From contig JAKTNV010000041.1 in the NCBI GenBank assembly GCA_022747635.1, positions 3,420,001-3,484,000 of the forward strand: 64,000 nt of DNA, written 5' to 3'. This DNA comes from Hetaerina americana (lineage: Eukaryota > Arthropoda > Insecta > Odonata > Calopterygidae). Made by a program: the position numbers and the translations under genes. Shown here piece after piece: positions 22,318 through 35,800 of the stretch. Every line of letters starts with the position of its first letter. Position 1 is the first letter of the stretch. The notes beneath the pieces were generated by a model that was not told the DNA's origin, made no database searches, and saw only the letters and a program-made list of their open reading frames with translations.

Positions 22318-25300
22318 CGCCTTGACTGGGACTCGAACCCAGATCCCTCAATATCCGGTCGAGTGCTTTAGCCACTTAAGCTACCGAGGCGTCCTCTTAA
22401 ACTCTGAAATTTTGGGGCTTTTAAAGGAACTAGATGTTATGACGAAATACCGTACATACAATGTCACATGCATTCGTAGTCGTGCGCGAGGCGCCACTGT
22501 CCACGAGGTTAAAGCCAACTTTAAACACGTATGGTGTTTTCCCTTTGACAAATTCCAAAGAAACTGCGGGAGATGCCGCAACAGTAACTTTTAACGGAGT
22601 CATCCGCTAATGTGCATTTTAATGCAACAATTTCAGAGCGTAAAAATCATTCGCCTTGACTGGGACTCGAACCCAGATCCCTCAATATCCGGTCGAGTGC
22701 TTTAGCCACTTAAGCTACCGAGGCGTCCTCTTAAACTCTGAAATTTTGGGGCTTTTAAAGGAACTAGATGTTATGACGAAATACCGTACATACAATGTCA
22801 CATGCATTCGTAGTCGTGCGCGAGGCGCCACTGTCCACGAGGTTAAAGCCAACTTTAAACACGTATGGTGTTTTCCCTTTGACAAATTCCAAAGAAACTG
22901 CGGGAGATGCCGCAACAGTAACTTTTAACGGAGTCATCCGCTAATGTGCATTTTAATGCAACAATTTCAGAGCGTAAAAATCATTCGCCTTGACTGGGAC
23001 TCGAACCCAGATCCCTCAATATCCGGTCGAGTGCTTTAGCCACTTAAGCTACCGAGGCGTCCTCTTAAACTCTGAAATTTTGGGGCTTTTAAAGGAACTA
23101 GATGTTATGACGAAATACCGTACATACAATGTCACATGCATTCGTAGTCGTGCGCGAGGCGCCACTGTCCACGAGGTTAAAGCCAACTTTAAACACGTAT
23201 GGTGTTTTCCCTTTGACAAATTCCAAAGAAACTGCGGGAGATGCCGCAACAGTAACTTTTAACGGAGTCATCCGCTAATGTGCATTTTAATGCAACAATT
23301 TCAGAGCGTAAAAATCATTCGCCTTGACTGGGACTCGAACCCAGATCCCTCAATATCCGGTCGAGTGCTTTAGCCACTTAAGCTACCGAGGCGTCCTCTT
23401 AAACTCTGAAATTTTGGGGCTTTTAAAGGAACTAGATGTTATGACGAAATACCGTACATACAATGTCACATGCATTCGTAGTCGTGCGCGAGGCGCCACT
23501 GTCCACGAGGTTAAAGCCAACTTTAAACACGTATGGTGTTTTCCCTTTGACAAATTCCAAAGAAACTGCGGGAGATGCCGCAACAGTAACTTTTAACGGA
23601 GTCATCCGCTAATGTGCATTTTAATGCAACAATTTCAGAGCGTAAAAATCATTCGCCTTGACTGGGACTCGAACCCAGATCCCTCAATATCCGGTCGAGT
23701 GCTTTAGCCACTTAAGCTACCGAGGCGTCCTCTTAAACTCTGAAATTTTGGGGCTTTTAAAGGAACTAGATGTTATGACGAAATACCGTACATACAATGT
23801 CACATGCATTCGTAGTCGTGCGCGAGGCGCCACTGTCCACGAGGTTAAAGCCAACTTTAAACACGTATGGTGTTTTCCCTTTGACAAATTCCAAAGAAAC
23901 TGCGGGAGATGCCGCAACAGTAACTTTTAACGGAGTCATCCGCTAATGTGCATTTTAATGCAACAATTTCAGAGCGTAAAAATCATTCGCCTTGACTGGG
24001 ACTCGAACCCAGATCCCTCAATATCCGGTCGAGTGCTTTAGCCACTTAAGCTACCGAGGCGTCCTCTTAAACTCTGAAATTTTGGGGCTTTTAAAGGAAC
24101 TAGATGTTATGACGAAATACCGTACATACAATGTCACATGCATTCGTAGTCGTGCGCGAGGCGCCACTGTCCACGAGGTTAAAGCCAACTTTAAACACGT
24201 ATGGTGTTTTCCCTTTGACAAATTCCAAAGAAACTGCGGGAGATGCCGCAACAGTAACTTTTAACGGAGTCATCCGCTAATGTGCATTTTAATGCAACAA
24301 TTTCAGAGCGTAAAAATCATTCGCCTTGACTGGGACTCGAACCCAGATCCCTCAATATCCGGTCGAGTGCTTTAGCCACTTAAGCTACCGAGGCGTCCTC
24401 TTAAACTCTGAAATTTTGGGGCTTTTAAAGGAACTAGATGTTATGACGAAATACCGTACATACAATGTCACATGCATTCGTAGTCGTGCGCGAGGCGCCA
24501 CTGTCCACGAGGTTAAAGCCAACTTTAAACACGTATGGTGTTTTCCCTTTGACAAATTCCAAAGAAACTGCGGGAGATGCCGCAACAGTAACTTTTAACG
24601 GAGTCATCCGCTAATGTGCATTTTAATGCAACAATTTCAGAGCGTAAAAATCATTCGCCTTGACTGGGACTCGAACCCAGATCCCTCAATATCCGGTCGA
24701 GTGCTTTAGCCACTTAAGCTACCGAGGCGTCCTCTTAAACTCTGAAATTTTGGGGCTTTTAAAGGAACTAGATGTTATGACGAAATACCGTACATACAAT
24801 GTCACATGCATTCGTAGTCGTGCGCGAGGCGCCACTGTCCACGAGGTTAAAGCCAACTTTAAACACGTATGGTGTTTTCCCTTTGACAAATTCCAAAGAA
24901 ACTGCGGGAGATGCCGCAACAGTAACTTTTAACGGAGTCATCCGCTAATGTGCATTTTAATGCAACAATTTCAGAGCGTAAAAATCATTCGCCTTGACTG
25001 GGACTCGAACCCAGATCCCTCAATATCCGGTCGAGTGCTTTAGCCACTTAAGCTACCGAGGCGTCCTCTTAAACTCTGAAATTTTGGGGCTTTTAAAGGA
25101 ACTAGATGTTATGACGAAATACCGTACATACAATGTCACATGCATTCGTAGTCGTGCGCGAGGCGCCACTGTCCACGAGGTTAAAGCCAACTTTAAACAC
25201 GTATGGTGTTTTCCCTTTGACAAATTCCAAAGAAACTGCGGGAGATGCCGCAACAGTAACTTTTAACGGAGTCATCCGCTAATGTGCATTTTAATGCAAC

Positions 25301-28300
25301 AATTTCAGAGCGTAAAAATCATTCGCCTTGACTGGGACTCGAACCCAGATCCCTCAATATCCGGTCGAGTGCTTTAGCCACTTAAGCTACCGAGGCGTCC
25401 TCTTAAACTCTGAAATTTTGGGGCTTTTAAAGGAACTAGATGTTATGACGAAATACCGTACATACAATGTCACATGCATTCGTAGTCGTGCGCGAGGCGC
25501 CACTGTCCACGAGGTTAAAGCCAACTTTAAACACGTATGGTGTTTTCCCTTTGACAAATTCCAAAGAAACTGCGGGAGATGCCGCAACAGTAACTTTTAA
25601 CGGAGTCATCCGCTAATGTGCATTTTAATGCAACAATTTCAGAGCGTAAAAATCATTCGCCTTGACTGGGACTCGAACCCAGATCCCTCAATATCCGGTC
25701 GAGTGCTTTAGCCACTTAAGCTACCGAGGCGTCCTCTTAAACTCTGAAATTTTGGGGCTTTTAAAGGAACTAGATGTTATGACGAAATACCGTACATACA
25801 ATGTCACATGCATTCGTAGTCGTGCGCGAGGCGCCACTGTCCACGAGGTTAAAGCCAACTTTAAACACGTATGGTGTTTTCCCTTTGACAAATTCCAAAG
25901 AAACTGCGGGAGATGCCGCAACAGTAACTTTTAACGGAGTCATCCGCTAATGTGCATTTTAATGCAACAATTTCAGAGCGTAAAAATCATTCGCCTTGAC
26001 TGGGACTCGAACCCAGATCCCTCAATATCCGGTCGAGTGCTTTAGCCACTTAAGCTACCGAGGCGTCCTCTTAAACTCTGAAATTTTGGGGCTTTTAAAG
26101 GAACTAGATGTTATGACGAAATACCGTACATACAATGTCACATGCATTCGTAGTCGTGCGCGAGGCGCCACTGTCCACGAGGTTAAAGCCAACTTTAAAC
26201 ACGTATGGTGTTTTCCCTTTGACAAATTCCAAAGAAACTGCGGGAGATGCCGCAACAGTAACTTTTAACGGAGTCATCCGCTAATGTGCATTTTAATGCA
26301 ACAATTTCAGAGCGTAAAAATCATTCGCCTTGACTGGGACTCGAACCCAGATCCCTCAATATCCGGTCGAGTGCTTTAGCCACTTAAGCTACCGAGGCGT
26401 CCTCTTAAACTCTGAAATTTTGGGGCTTTTAAAGGAACTAGATGTTATGACGAAATACCGTACATACAATGTCACATGCATTCGTAGTCGTGCGCGAGGC
26501 GCCACTGTCCACGAGGTTAAAGCCAACTTTAAACACGTATGGTGTTTTCCCTTTGACAAATTCCAAAGAAACTGCGGGAGATGCCGCAACAGTAACTTTT
26601 AACGGAGTCATCCGCTAATGTGCATTTTAATGCAACAATTTCAGAGCGTAAAAATCATTCGCCTTGACTGGGACTCGAACCCAGATCCCTCAATATCCGG
26701 TCGAGTGCTTTAGCCACTTAAGCTACCGAGGCGTCCTCTTAAACTCTGAAATTTTGGGGCTTTTAAAGGAACTAGATGTTATGACGAAATACCGTACATA
26801 CAATGTCACATGCATTCGTAGTCGTGCGCGAGGCGCCACTGTCCACGAGGTTAAAGCCAACTTTAAACACGTATGGTGTTTTCCCTTTGACAAATTCCAA
26901 AGAAACTGCGGGAGATGCCGCAACAGTAACTTTTAACGGAGTCATCCGCTAATGTGCATTTTAATGCAACAATTTCAGAGCGTAAAAATCATTCGCCTTG
27001 ACTGGGACTCGAACCCAGATCCCTCAATATCCGGTCGAGTGCTTTAGCCACTTAAGCTACCGAGGCGTCCTCTTAAACTCTGAAATTTTGGGGCTTTTAA
27101 AGGAACTAGATGTTATGACGAAATACCGTACATACAATGTCACATGCATTCGTAGTCGTGCGCGAGGCGCCACTGTCCACGAGGTTAAAGCCAACTTTAA
27201 ACACGTATGGTGTTTTCCCTTTGACAAATTCCAAAGAAACTGCGGGAGATGCCGCAACAGTAACTTTTAACGGAGTCATCCGCTAATGTGCATTTTAATG
27301 CAACAATTTCAGAGCGTAAAAATCATTCGCCTTGACTGGGACTCGAACCCAGATCCCTCAATATCCGGTCGAGTGCTTTAGCCACTTAAGCTACCGAGGC
27401 GTCCTCTTAAACTCTGAAATTTTGGGGCTTTTAAAGGAACTAGATGTTATGACGAAATACCGTACATACAATGTCACATGCATTCGTAGTCGTGCGCGAG
27501 GCGCCACTGTCCACGAGGTTAAAGCCAACTTTAAACACGTATGGTGTTTTCCCTTTGACAAATTCCAAAGAAACTGCGGGAGATGCCGCAACAGTAACTT
27601 TTAACGGAGTCATCCGCTAATGTGCATTTTAATGCAACAATTTCAGAGCGTAAAAATCATTCGCCTTGACTGGGACTCGAACCCAGATCCCTCAATATCC
27701 GGTCGAGTGCTTTAGCCACTTAAGCTACCGAGGCGTCCTCTTAAACTCTGAAATTTTGGGGCTTTTAAAGGAACTAGATGTTATGACGAAATACCGTACA
27801 TACAATGTCACATGCATTCGTAGTCGTGCGCGAGGCGCCACTGTCCACGAGGTTAAAGCCAACTTTAAACACGTATGGTGTTTTCCCTTTGACAAATTCC
27901 AAAGAAACTGCGGGAGATGCCGCAACAGTAACTTTTAACGGAGTCATCCGCTAATGTGCATTTTAATGCAACAATTTCAGAGCGTAAAAATCATTCGCCT
28001 TGACTGGGACTCGAACCCAGATCCCTCAATATCCGGTCGAGTGCTTTAGCCACTTAAGCTACCGAGGCGTCCTCTTAAACTCTGAAATTTTGGGGCTTTT
28101 AAAGGAACTAGATGTTATGACGAAATACCGTACATACAATGTCACATGCATTCGTAGTCGTGCGCGAGGCGCCACTGTCCACGAGGTTAAAGCCAACTTT
28201 AAACACGTATGGTGTTTTCCCTTTGACAAATTCCAAAGAAACTGCGGGAGATGCCGCAACAGTAACTTTTAACGGAGTCATCCGCTAATGTGCATTTTAA

Positions 28301-31300
28301 TGCAACAATTTCAGAGCGTAAAAATCATTCGCCTTGACTGGGACTCGAACCCAGATCCCTCAATATCCGGTCGAGTGCTTTAGCCACTTAAGCTACCGAG
28401 GCGTCCTCTTAAACTCTGAAATTTTGGGGCTTTTAAAGGAACTAGATGTTATGACGAAATACCGTACATACAATGTCACATGCATTCGTAGTCGTGCGCG
28501 AGGCGCCACTGTCCACGAGGTTAAAGCCAACTTTAAACACGTATGGTGTTTTCCCTTTGACAAATTCCAAAGAAACTGCGGGAGATGCCGCAACAGTAAC
28601 TTTTAACGGAGTCATCCGCTAATGTGCATTTTAATGCAACAATTTCAGAGCGTAAAAATCATTCGCCTTGACTGGGACTCGAACCCAGATCCCTCAATAT
28701 CCGGTCGAGTGCTTTAGCCACTTAAGCTACCGAGGCGTCCTCTTAAACTCTGAAATTTTGGGGCTTTTAAAGGAACTAGATGTTATGACGAAATACCGTA
28801 CATACAATGTCACATGCATTCGTAGTCGTGCGCGAGGCGCCACTGTCCACGAGGTTAAAGCCAACTTTAAACACGTATGGTGTTTTCCCTTTGACAAATT
28901 CCAAAGAAACTGCGGGAGATGCCGCAACAGTAACTTTTAACGGAGTCATCCGCTAATGTGCATTTTAATGCAACAATTTCAGAGCGTAAAAATCATTCGC
29001 CTTGACTGGGACTCGAACCCAGATCCCTCAATATCCGGTCGAGTGCTTTAGCCACTTAAGCTACCGAGGCGTCCTCTTAAACTCTGAAATTTTGGGGCTT
29101 TTAAAGGAACTAGATGTTATGACGAAATACCGTACATACAATGTCACATGCATTCGTAGTCGTGCGCGAGGCGCCACTGTCCACGAGGTTAAAGCCAACT
29201 TTAAACACGTATGGTGTTTTCCCTTTGACAAATTCCAAAGAAACTGCGGGAGATGCCGCAACAGTAACTTTTAACGGAGTCATCCGCTAATGTGCATTTT
29301 AATGCAACAATTTCAGAGCGTAAAAATCATTCGCCTTGACTGGGACTCGAACCCAGATCCCTCAATATCCGGTCGAGTGCTTTAGCCACTTAAGCTACCG
29401 AGGCGTCCTCTTAAACTCTGAAATTTTGGGGCTTTTAAAGGAACTAGATGTTATGACGAAATACCGTACATACAATGTCACATGCATTCGTAGTCGTGCG
29501 CGAGGCGCCACTGTCCACGAGGTTAAAGCCAACTTTAAACACGTATGGTGTTTTCCCTTTGACAAATTCCAAAGAAACTGCGGGAGATGCCGCAACAGTA
29601 ACTTTTAACGGAGTCATCCGCTAATGTGCATTTTAATGCAACAATTTCAGAGCGTAAAAATCATTCGCCTTGACTGGGACTCGAACCCAGATCCCTCAAT
29701 ATCCGGTCGAGTGCTTTAGCCACTTAAGCTACCGAGGCGTCCTCTTAAACTCTGAAATTTTGGGGCTTTTAAAGGAACTAGATGTTATGACGAAATACCG
29801 TACATACAATGTCACATGCATTCGTAGTCGTGCGCGAGGCGCCACTGTCCACGAGGTTAAAGCCAACTTTAAACACGTATGGTGTTTTCCCTTTGACAAA
29901 TTCCAAAGAAACTGCGGGAGATGCCGCAACAGTAACTTTTAACGGAGTCATCCGCTAATGTGCATTTTAATGCAACAATTTCAGAGCGTAAAAATCATTC
30001 GCCTTGACTGGGACTCGAACCCAGATCCCTCAATATCCGGTCGAGTGCTTTAGCCACTTAAGCTACCGAGGCGTCCTCTTAAACTCTGAAATTTTGGGGC
30101 TTTTAAAGGAACTAGATGTTATGACGAAATACCGTACATACAATGTCACATGCATTCGTAGTCGTGCGCGAGGCGCCACTGTCCACGAGGTTAAAGCCAA
30201 CTTTAAACACGTATGGTGTTTTCCCTTTGACAAATTCCAAAGAAACTGCGGGAGATGCCGCAACAGTAACTTTTAACGGAGTCATCCGCTAATGTGCATT
30301 TTAATGCAACAATTTCAGAGCGTAAAAATCATTCGCCTTGACTGGGACTCGAACCCAGATCCCTCAATATCCGGTCGAGTGCTTTAGCCACTTAAGCTAC
30401 CGAGGCGTCCTCTTAAACTCTGAAATTTTGGGGCTTTTAAAGGAACTAGATGTTATGACGAAATACCGTACATACAATGTCACATGCATTCGTAGTCGTG
30501 CGCGAGGCGCCACTGTCCACGAGGTTAAAGCCAACTTTAAACACGTATGGTGTTTTCCCTTTGACAAATTCCAAAGAAACTGCGGGAGATGCCGCAACAG
30601 TAACTTTTAACGGAGTCATCCGCTAATGTGCATTTTAATGCAACAATTTCAGAGCGTAAAAATCATTCGCCTTGACTGGGACTCGAACCCAGATCCCTCA
30701 ATATCCGGTCGAGTGCTTTAGCCACTTAAGCTACCGAGGCGTCCTCTTAAACTCTGAAATTTTGGGGCTTTTAAAGGAACTAGATGTTATGACGAAATAC
30801 CGTACATACAATGTCACATGCATTCGTAGTCGTGCGCGAGGCGCCACTGTCCACGAGGTTAAAGCCAACTTTAAACACGTATGGTGTTTTCCCTTTGACA
30901 AATTCCAAAGAAACTGCGGGAGATGCCGCAACAGTAACTTTTAACGGAGTCATCCGCTAATGTGCATTTTAATGCAACAATTTCAGAGCGTAAAAATCAT
31001 TCGCCTTGACTGGGACTCGAACCCAGATCCCTCAATATCCGGTCGAGTGCTTTAGCCACTTAAGCTACCGAGGCGTCCTCTTAAACTCTGAAATTTTGGG
31101 GCTTTTAAAGGAACTAGATGTTATGACGAAATACCGTACATACAATGTCACATGCATTCGTAGTCGTGCGCGAGGCGCCACTGTCCACGAGGTTAAAGCC
31201 AACTTTAAACACGTATGGTGTTTTCCCTTTGACAAATTCCAAAGAAACTGCGGGAGATGCCGCAACAGTAACTTTTAACGGAGTCATCCGCTAATGTGCA

Positions 31301-32410
31301 TTTTAATGCAACAATTTCAGAGCGTAAAAATCATTCGCCTTGACTGGGACTCGAACCCAGATCCCTCAATATCCGGTCGAGTGCTTTAGCCACTTAAGCT
31401 ACCGAGGCGTCCTCTTAAACTCTGAAATTTTGGGGCTTTTAAAGGAACTAGATGTTATGACGAAATACCGTACATACAATGTCACATGCATTCGTAGTCG
31501 TGCGCGAGGCGCCACTGTCCACGAGGTTAAAGCCAACTTTAAACACGTATGGTGTTTTCCCTTTGACAAATTCCAAAGAAACTGCGGGAGATGCCGCAAC
31601 AGTAACTTTTAACGGAGTCATCCGCTAATGTGCATTTTAATGCAACAATTTCAGAGCGTAAAAATCATTCGCCTTGACTGGGACTCGAACCCAGATCCCT
31701 CAATATCCGGTCGAGTGCTTTAGCCACTTAAGCTACCGAGGCGTCCTCTTAAACTCTGAAATTTTGGGGCTTTTAAAGGAACTAGATGTTATGACGAAAT
31801 ACCGTACATACAATGTCACATGCATTCGTAGTCGTGCGCGAGGCGCCACTGTCCACGAGGTTAAAGCCAACTTTAAACACGTATGGTGTTTTCCCTTTGA
31901 CAAATTCCAAAGAAACTGCGGGAGATGCCGCAACAGTAACTTTTAACGGAGTCATCCGCTAATGTGCATTTTAATGCAACAATTTCAGAGCGTAAAAATC
32001 ATTCGCCTTGACTGGGACTCGAACCCAGATCCCTCAATATCCGGTCGAGTGCTTTAGCCACTTAAGCTACCGAGGCGTCCTCTTAAACTCTGAAATTTTG
32101 GGGCTTTTAAAGGAACTAGATGTTATGACGAAATACCGTACATACAATGTCACATGCATTCGTAGTCGTGCGCGAGGCGCCACTGTCCACGAGGTTAAAG
32201 CCAACTTTAAACACGTATGGTGTTTTCCCTTTGACAAATTCCAAAGAAACTGCGGGAGATGCCGCAACAGTAACTTTTAACGGAGTCATCCGCTAATGTG
32301 CATTTTAATGCAACAATTTCAGAGCGTAAAAATCATTCGCCTTGACTGGGACTCGAACCCAGATCCCTCAATATCCGGTCGAGTGCTTTAGCCACTTAAG
32401 CTACCGAGGC
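22318..32410 (-). tRNA. Left-arm cluster: 31 identical tRNA-like genes on the minus strand
   Basis: The first gene is 22318-22390 and copies follow every 334 bp (start = 22318 + 334k, k = 0 to 30), the last at 32338-32410. Each is the 73-nt sequence described for 32761-32833. On the minus strand each has a TTTTT run five bases past its 3' end. All face away from the central inversion, towards the left flank. Confidence 0.85.
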
Positions 32411-32560
32411 GTCCTCTTAAACTCTGAAATTTTGGGGCTTTTAAAGGAACTAGATGTTATGACGAAATACCGTACATACAATGTCACATGCATTCGTAGT
32501 CGTGCGCGAGGCGCCACTGTCCACGAGGTTAAAGCCAACTTTAAACACGTATGGTGTTTT

Positions 32561-32610
32561 AAGTTACTGTTGCGGCATCTCCCGCAGTTTCTTTGGAATT
32601 TGTCAAAGGG
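32561..32610. other. Central inversion junction (50-bp spacer)
   Basis: The left arm breaks off at ACACGTATGGTGTTTT (ending 32560). Fifty bases that belong to the right-arm orientation (AAGTTACTGTTGCGGCATCT ... GTCAAAGGG) follow, and then AAAACACCATACGTGT (from 32611) begins the mirror of the left arm. Neither breakpoint shows obvious microhomology beyond a base or two. The 50 bp are ordinary unit sequence, so the structure is one unit folded back on another with no foreign insert. Confidence 0.95.
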
Positions 32611-32760
32611 AAAACACCATACGTGTTTAAAGTTGGCTTTAACCTCGTGGACAGTGGCGCCTCGCGCACGACTACGAATGCATGTGACATTGTATGTACG
32701 GTATTTCGTCATAACATCTAGTTCCTTTAAAAGCCCCAAAATTTCAGAGTTTAAGAGGAC

Positions 32761-32833
32761 GCCTCGGTAGCTTAAGTGGCTAAAGCACTCGACCGGATAT
32801 TGAGGGATCTGGGTTCGAGTCCCAGTCAAGGCG
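32761..32833 (+). tRNA. tRNA-like gene, first right-arm copy; predicted anticodon GGA
   Basis: A complete 73-nt cloverleaf can be drawn. Acceptor stem GCCTCGG/TCAAGGC (one C-A mismatch, one G-U pair), T8 A9, D stem GCTT/AAGC, anticodon stem CTCGA/TTGAG, loop CCGGATA, 4-nt variable loop GGAT, T stem CTGGG/CCCAG, T loop TTCGAGT, unpaired G73. The A box TAGCTTAAGTGG (32768-32779) and B box GGTTCGAGTCC (32812-32822) match the pol III consensus, and TTTTT at 32839-32843 can terminate transcription. Oddities: C instead of the near-universal U at 33, and anticodon GGA (serine UCC) without the long variable arm of tRNA-Ser. It may be a tRNA pseudogene or tRNA-derived promoter and not a decoder. Confidence 0.8.
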
Positions 32834-35800
32834 AATGATTTTTACGCTCTGAAATTGTTGCATTAAAATGCACATTAGCGGATGACTCCGTTAAAAGTTA
32901 CTGTTGCGGCATCTCCCGCAGTTTCTTTGGAATTTGTCAAAGGGAAAACACCATACGTGTTTAAAGTTGGCTTTAACCTCGTGGACAGTGGCGCCTCGCG
33001 CACGACTACGAATGCATGTGACATTGTATGTACGGTATTTCGTCATAACATCTAGTTCCTTTAAAAGCCCCAAAATTTCAGAGTTTAAGAGGACGCCTCG
33101 GTAGCTTAAGTGGCTAAAGCACTCGACCGGATATTGAGGGATCTGGGTTCGAGTCCCAGTCAAGGCGAATGATTTTTACGCTCTGAAATTGTTGCATTAA
33201 AATGCACATTAGCGGATGACTCCGTTAAAAGTTACTGTTGCGGCATCTCCCGCAGTTTCTTTGGAATTTGTCAAAGGGAAAACACCATACGTGTTTAAAG
33301 TTGGCTTTAACCTCGTGGACAGTGGCGCCTCGCGCACGACTACGAATGCATGTGACATTGTATGTACGGTATTTCGTCATAACATCTAGTTCCTTTAAAA
33401 GCCCCAAAATTTCAGAGTTTAAGAGGACGCCTCGGTAGCTTAAGTGGCTAAAGCACTCGACCGGATATTGAGGGATCTGGGTTCGAGTCCCAGTCAAGGC
33501 GAATGATTTTTACGCTCTGAAATTGTTGCATTAAAATGCACATTAGCGGATGACTCCGTTAAAAGTTACTGTTGCGGCATCTCCCGCAGTTTCTTTGGAA
33601 TTTGTCAAAGGGAAAACACCATACGTGTTTAAAGTTGGCTTTAACCTCGTGGACAGTGGCGCCTCGCGCACGACTACGAATGCATGTGACATTGTATGTA
33701 CGGTATTTCGTCATAACATCTAGTTCCTTTAAAAGCCCCAAAATTTCAGAGTTTAAGAGGACGCCTCGGTAGCTTAAGTGGCTAAAGCACTCGACCGGAT
33801 ATTGAGGGATCTGGGTTCGAGTCCCAGTCAAGGCGAATGATTTTTACGCTCTGAAATTGTTGCATTAAAATGCACATTAGCGGATGACTCCGTTAAAAGT
33901 TACTGTTGCGGCATCTCCCGCAGTTTCTTTGGAATTTGTCAAAGGGAAAACACCATACGTGTTTAAAGTTGGCTTTAACCTCGTGGACAGTGGCGCCTCG
34001 CGCACGACTACGAATGCATGTGACATTGTATGTACGGTATTTCGTCATAACATCTAGTTCCTTTAAAAGCCCCAAAATTTCAGAGTTTAAGAGGACGCCT
34101 CGGTAGCTTAAGTGGCTAAAGCACTCGACCGGATATTGAGGGATCTGGGTTCGAGTCCCAGTCAAGGCGAATGATTTTTACGCTCTGAAATTGTTGCATT
34201 AAAATGCACATTAGCGGATGACTCCGTTAAAAGTTACTGTTGCGGCATCTCCCGCAGTTTCTTTGGAATTTGTCAAAGGGAAAACACCATACGTGTTTAA
34301 AGTTGGCTTTAACCTCGTGGACAGTGGCGCCTCGCGCACGACTACGAATGCCTGTGACATTGTATGTACGGTATTTCGTCATAACATCTAGTTCCTTTAA
34401 AAGCCCCAAAATTTCAGAGTTTAAGAGGACGCCTCGGTAGCTTAAGTGGCTAAAGCACTCGACCGGATATTGAGGGATCTGGGTTCGAGTCCCAGTCAAG
34501 GCGAATGATTTTTACGCTCTGAAATTGTTGCATTAAAATGCACATTAGCGGATGACTCCGTTAAAAGTTACTGTTGCGGCATCTCCCGCAGTTTCTTTGG
34601 AATTTGTCAAAGGGAAAACACCATACGTGTTTAAAGTTGGCTTTAACCTCGTGGACAGTGGCGCCTCGCGCACGACTACGAATGCATGTGACATTGTATG
34701 TACGGTATTTCGTCATAACATCTAGTTCCTTTAAAAGCCCCAAAATTTCAGAGTTTAAGAGGACGCCTCGGTAGCTTAAGTGGCTAAAGCACTCGACCGG
34801 ATATTGAGGGATCTGGGTTCGAGTCCCAGTCAAGGCGAATGATTTTTACGCTCTGAAATTGTTGCATTAAAATGCACATTAGCGGATGACTCCGTTAAAA
34901 GTTACTGTTGCGGCATCTCCCGCAGTTTCTTTGGAATTTGTCAAAGGGAAAACACCATACGTGTTTAAAGTTGGCTTTAACCTCGTGGACAGTGGCGCCT
35001 CGCGCACGACTACGAATGCCTGTGACATTGTATGTACGGTATTTCGTCATAACATCTAGTTCCTTTAAAAGCCCCAAAATTTCAGAGTTTAAGAGGACGC
35101 CTCGGTAGCTTAAGTGGCTAAAGCACTCGACCGGATATTGAGGGATCTGGGTTCGAGTCCCAGTCAAGGCGAATGATTTTTACGCTCTGAAATTGTTGCA
35201 TTAAAATGCACATTAGCGGATGACTCCGTTAAAAGTTACTGTTGCGGCATCTCCCGCAGTTTCTTTGGAATTTGTCAAAGGGAAAACACCATACGTGTTT
35301 AAAGTTGGCTTTAACCTCGTGGACAGTGGCGCCTCGCGCACGACTACGAATGCATGTGACATTGTATGTACGGTATTTCGTCATAACATCTAGTTCCTTT
35401 AAAAGCCCCAAAATTTCAGAGTTTAAGAGGACGCCTCGGTAGCTTAAGTGGCTAAAGCACTCGACCGGATATTGAGGGATCTGGGTTCGAGTCCCAGTCA
35501 AGGCGAATGATTTTTACGCTCTGAAATTGTTGCATTAAAATGCACATTAGCGGATGACTCCGTTAAAAGTTACTGTTGCGGCATCTCCCGCAGTTTCTTT
35601 GGAATTTGTCAAAGGGAAAACACCATACGTGTTTAAAGTTGGCTTTAACCTCGTGGACAGTGGCGCCTCGCGCACGACTACGAATGCATGTGACATTGTA
35701 TGTACGGTATTTCGTCATAACATCTAGTTCCTTTAAAAGCCCCAAAATTTCAGAGTTTAAGAGGACGCCTCGGTAGCTTAAGTGGCTAAAGCACTCGACC

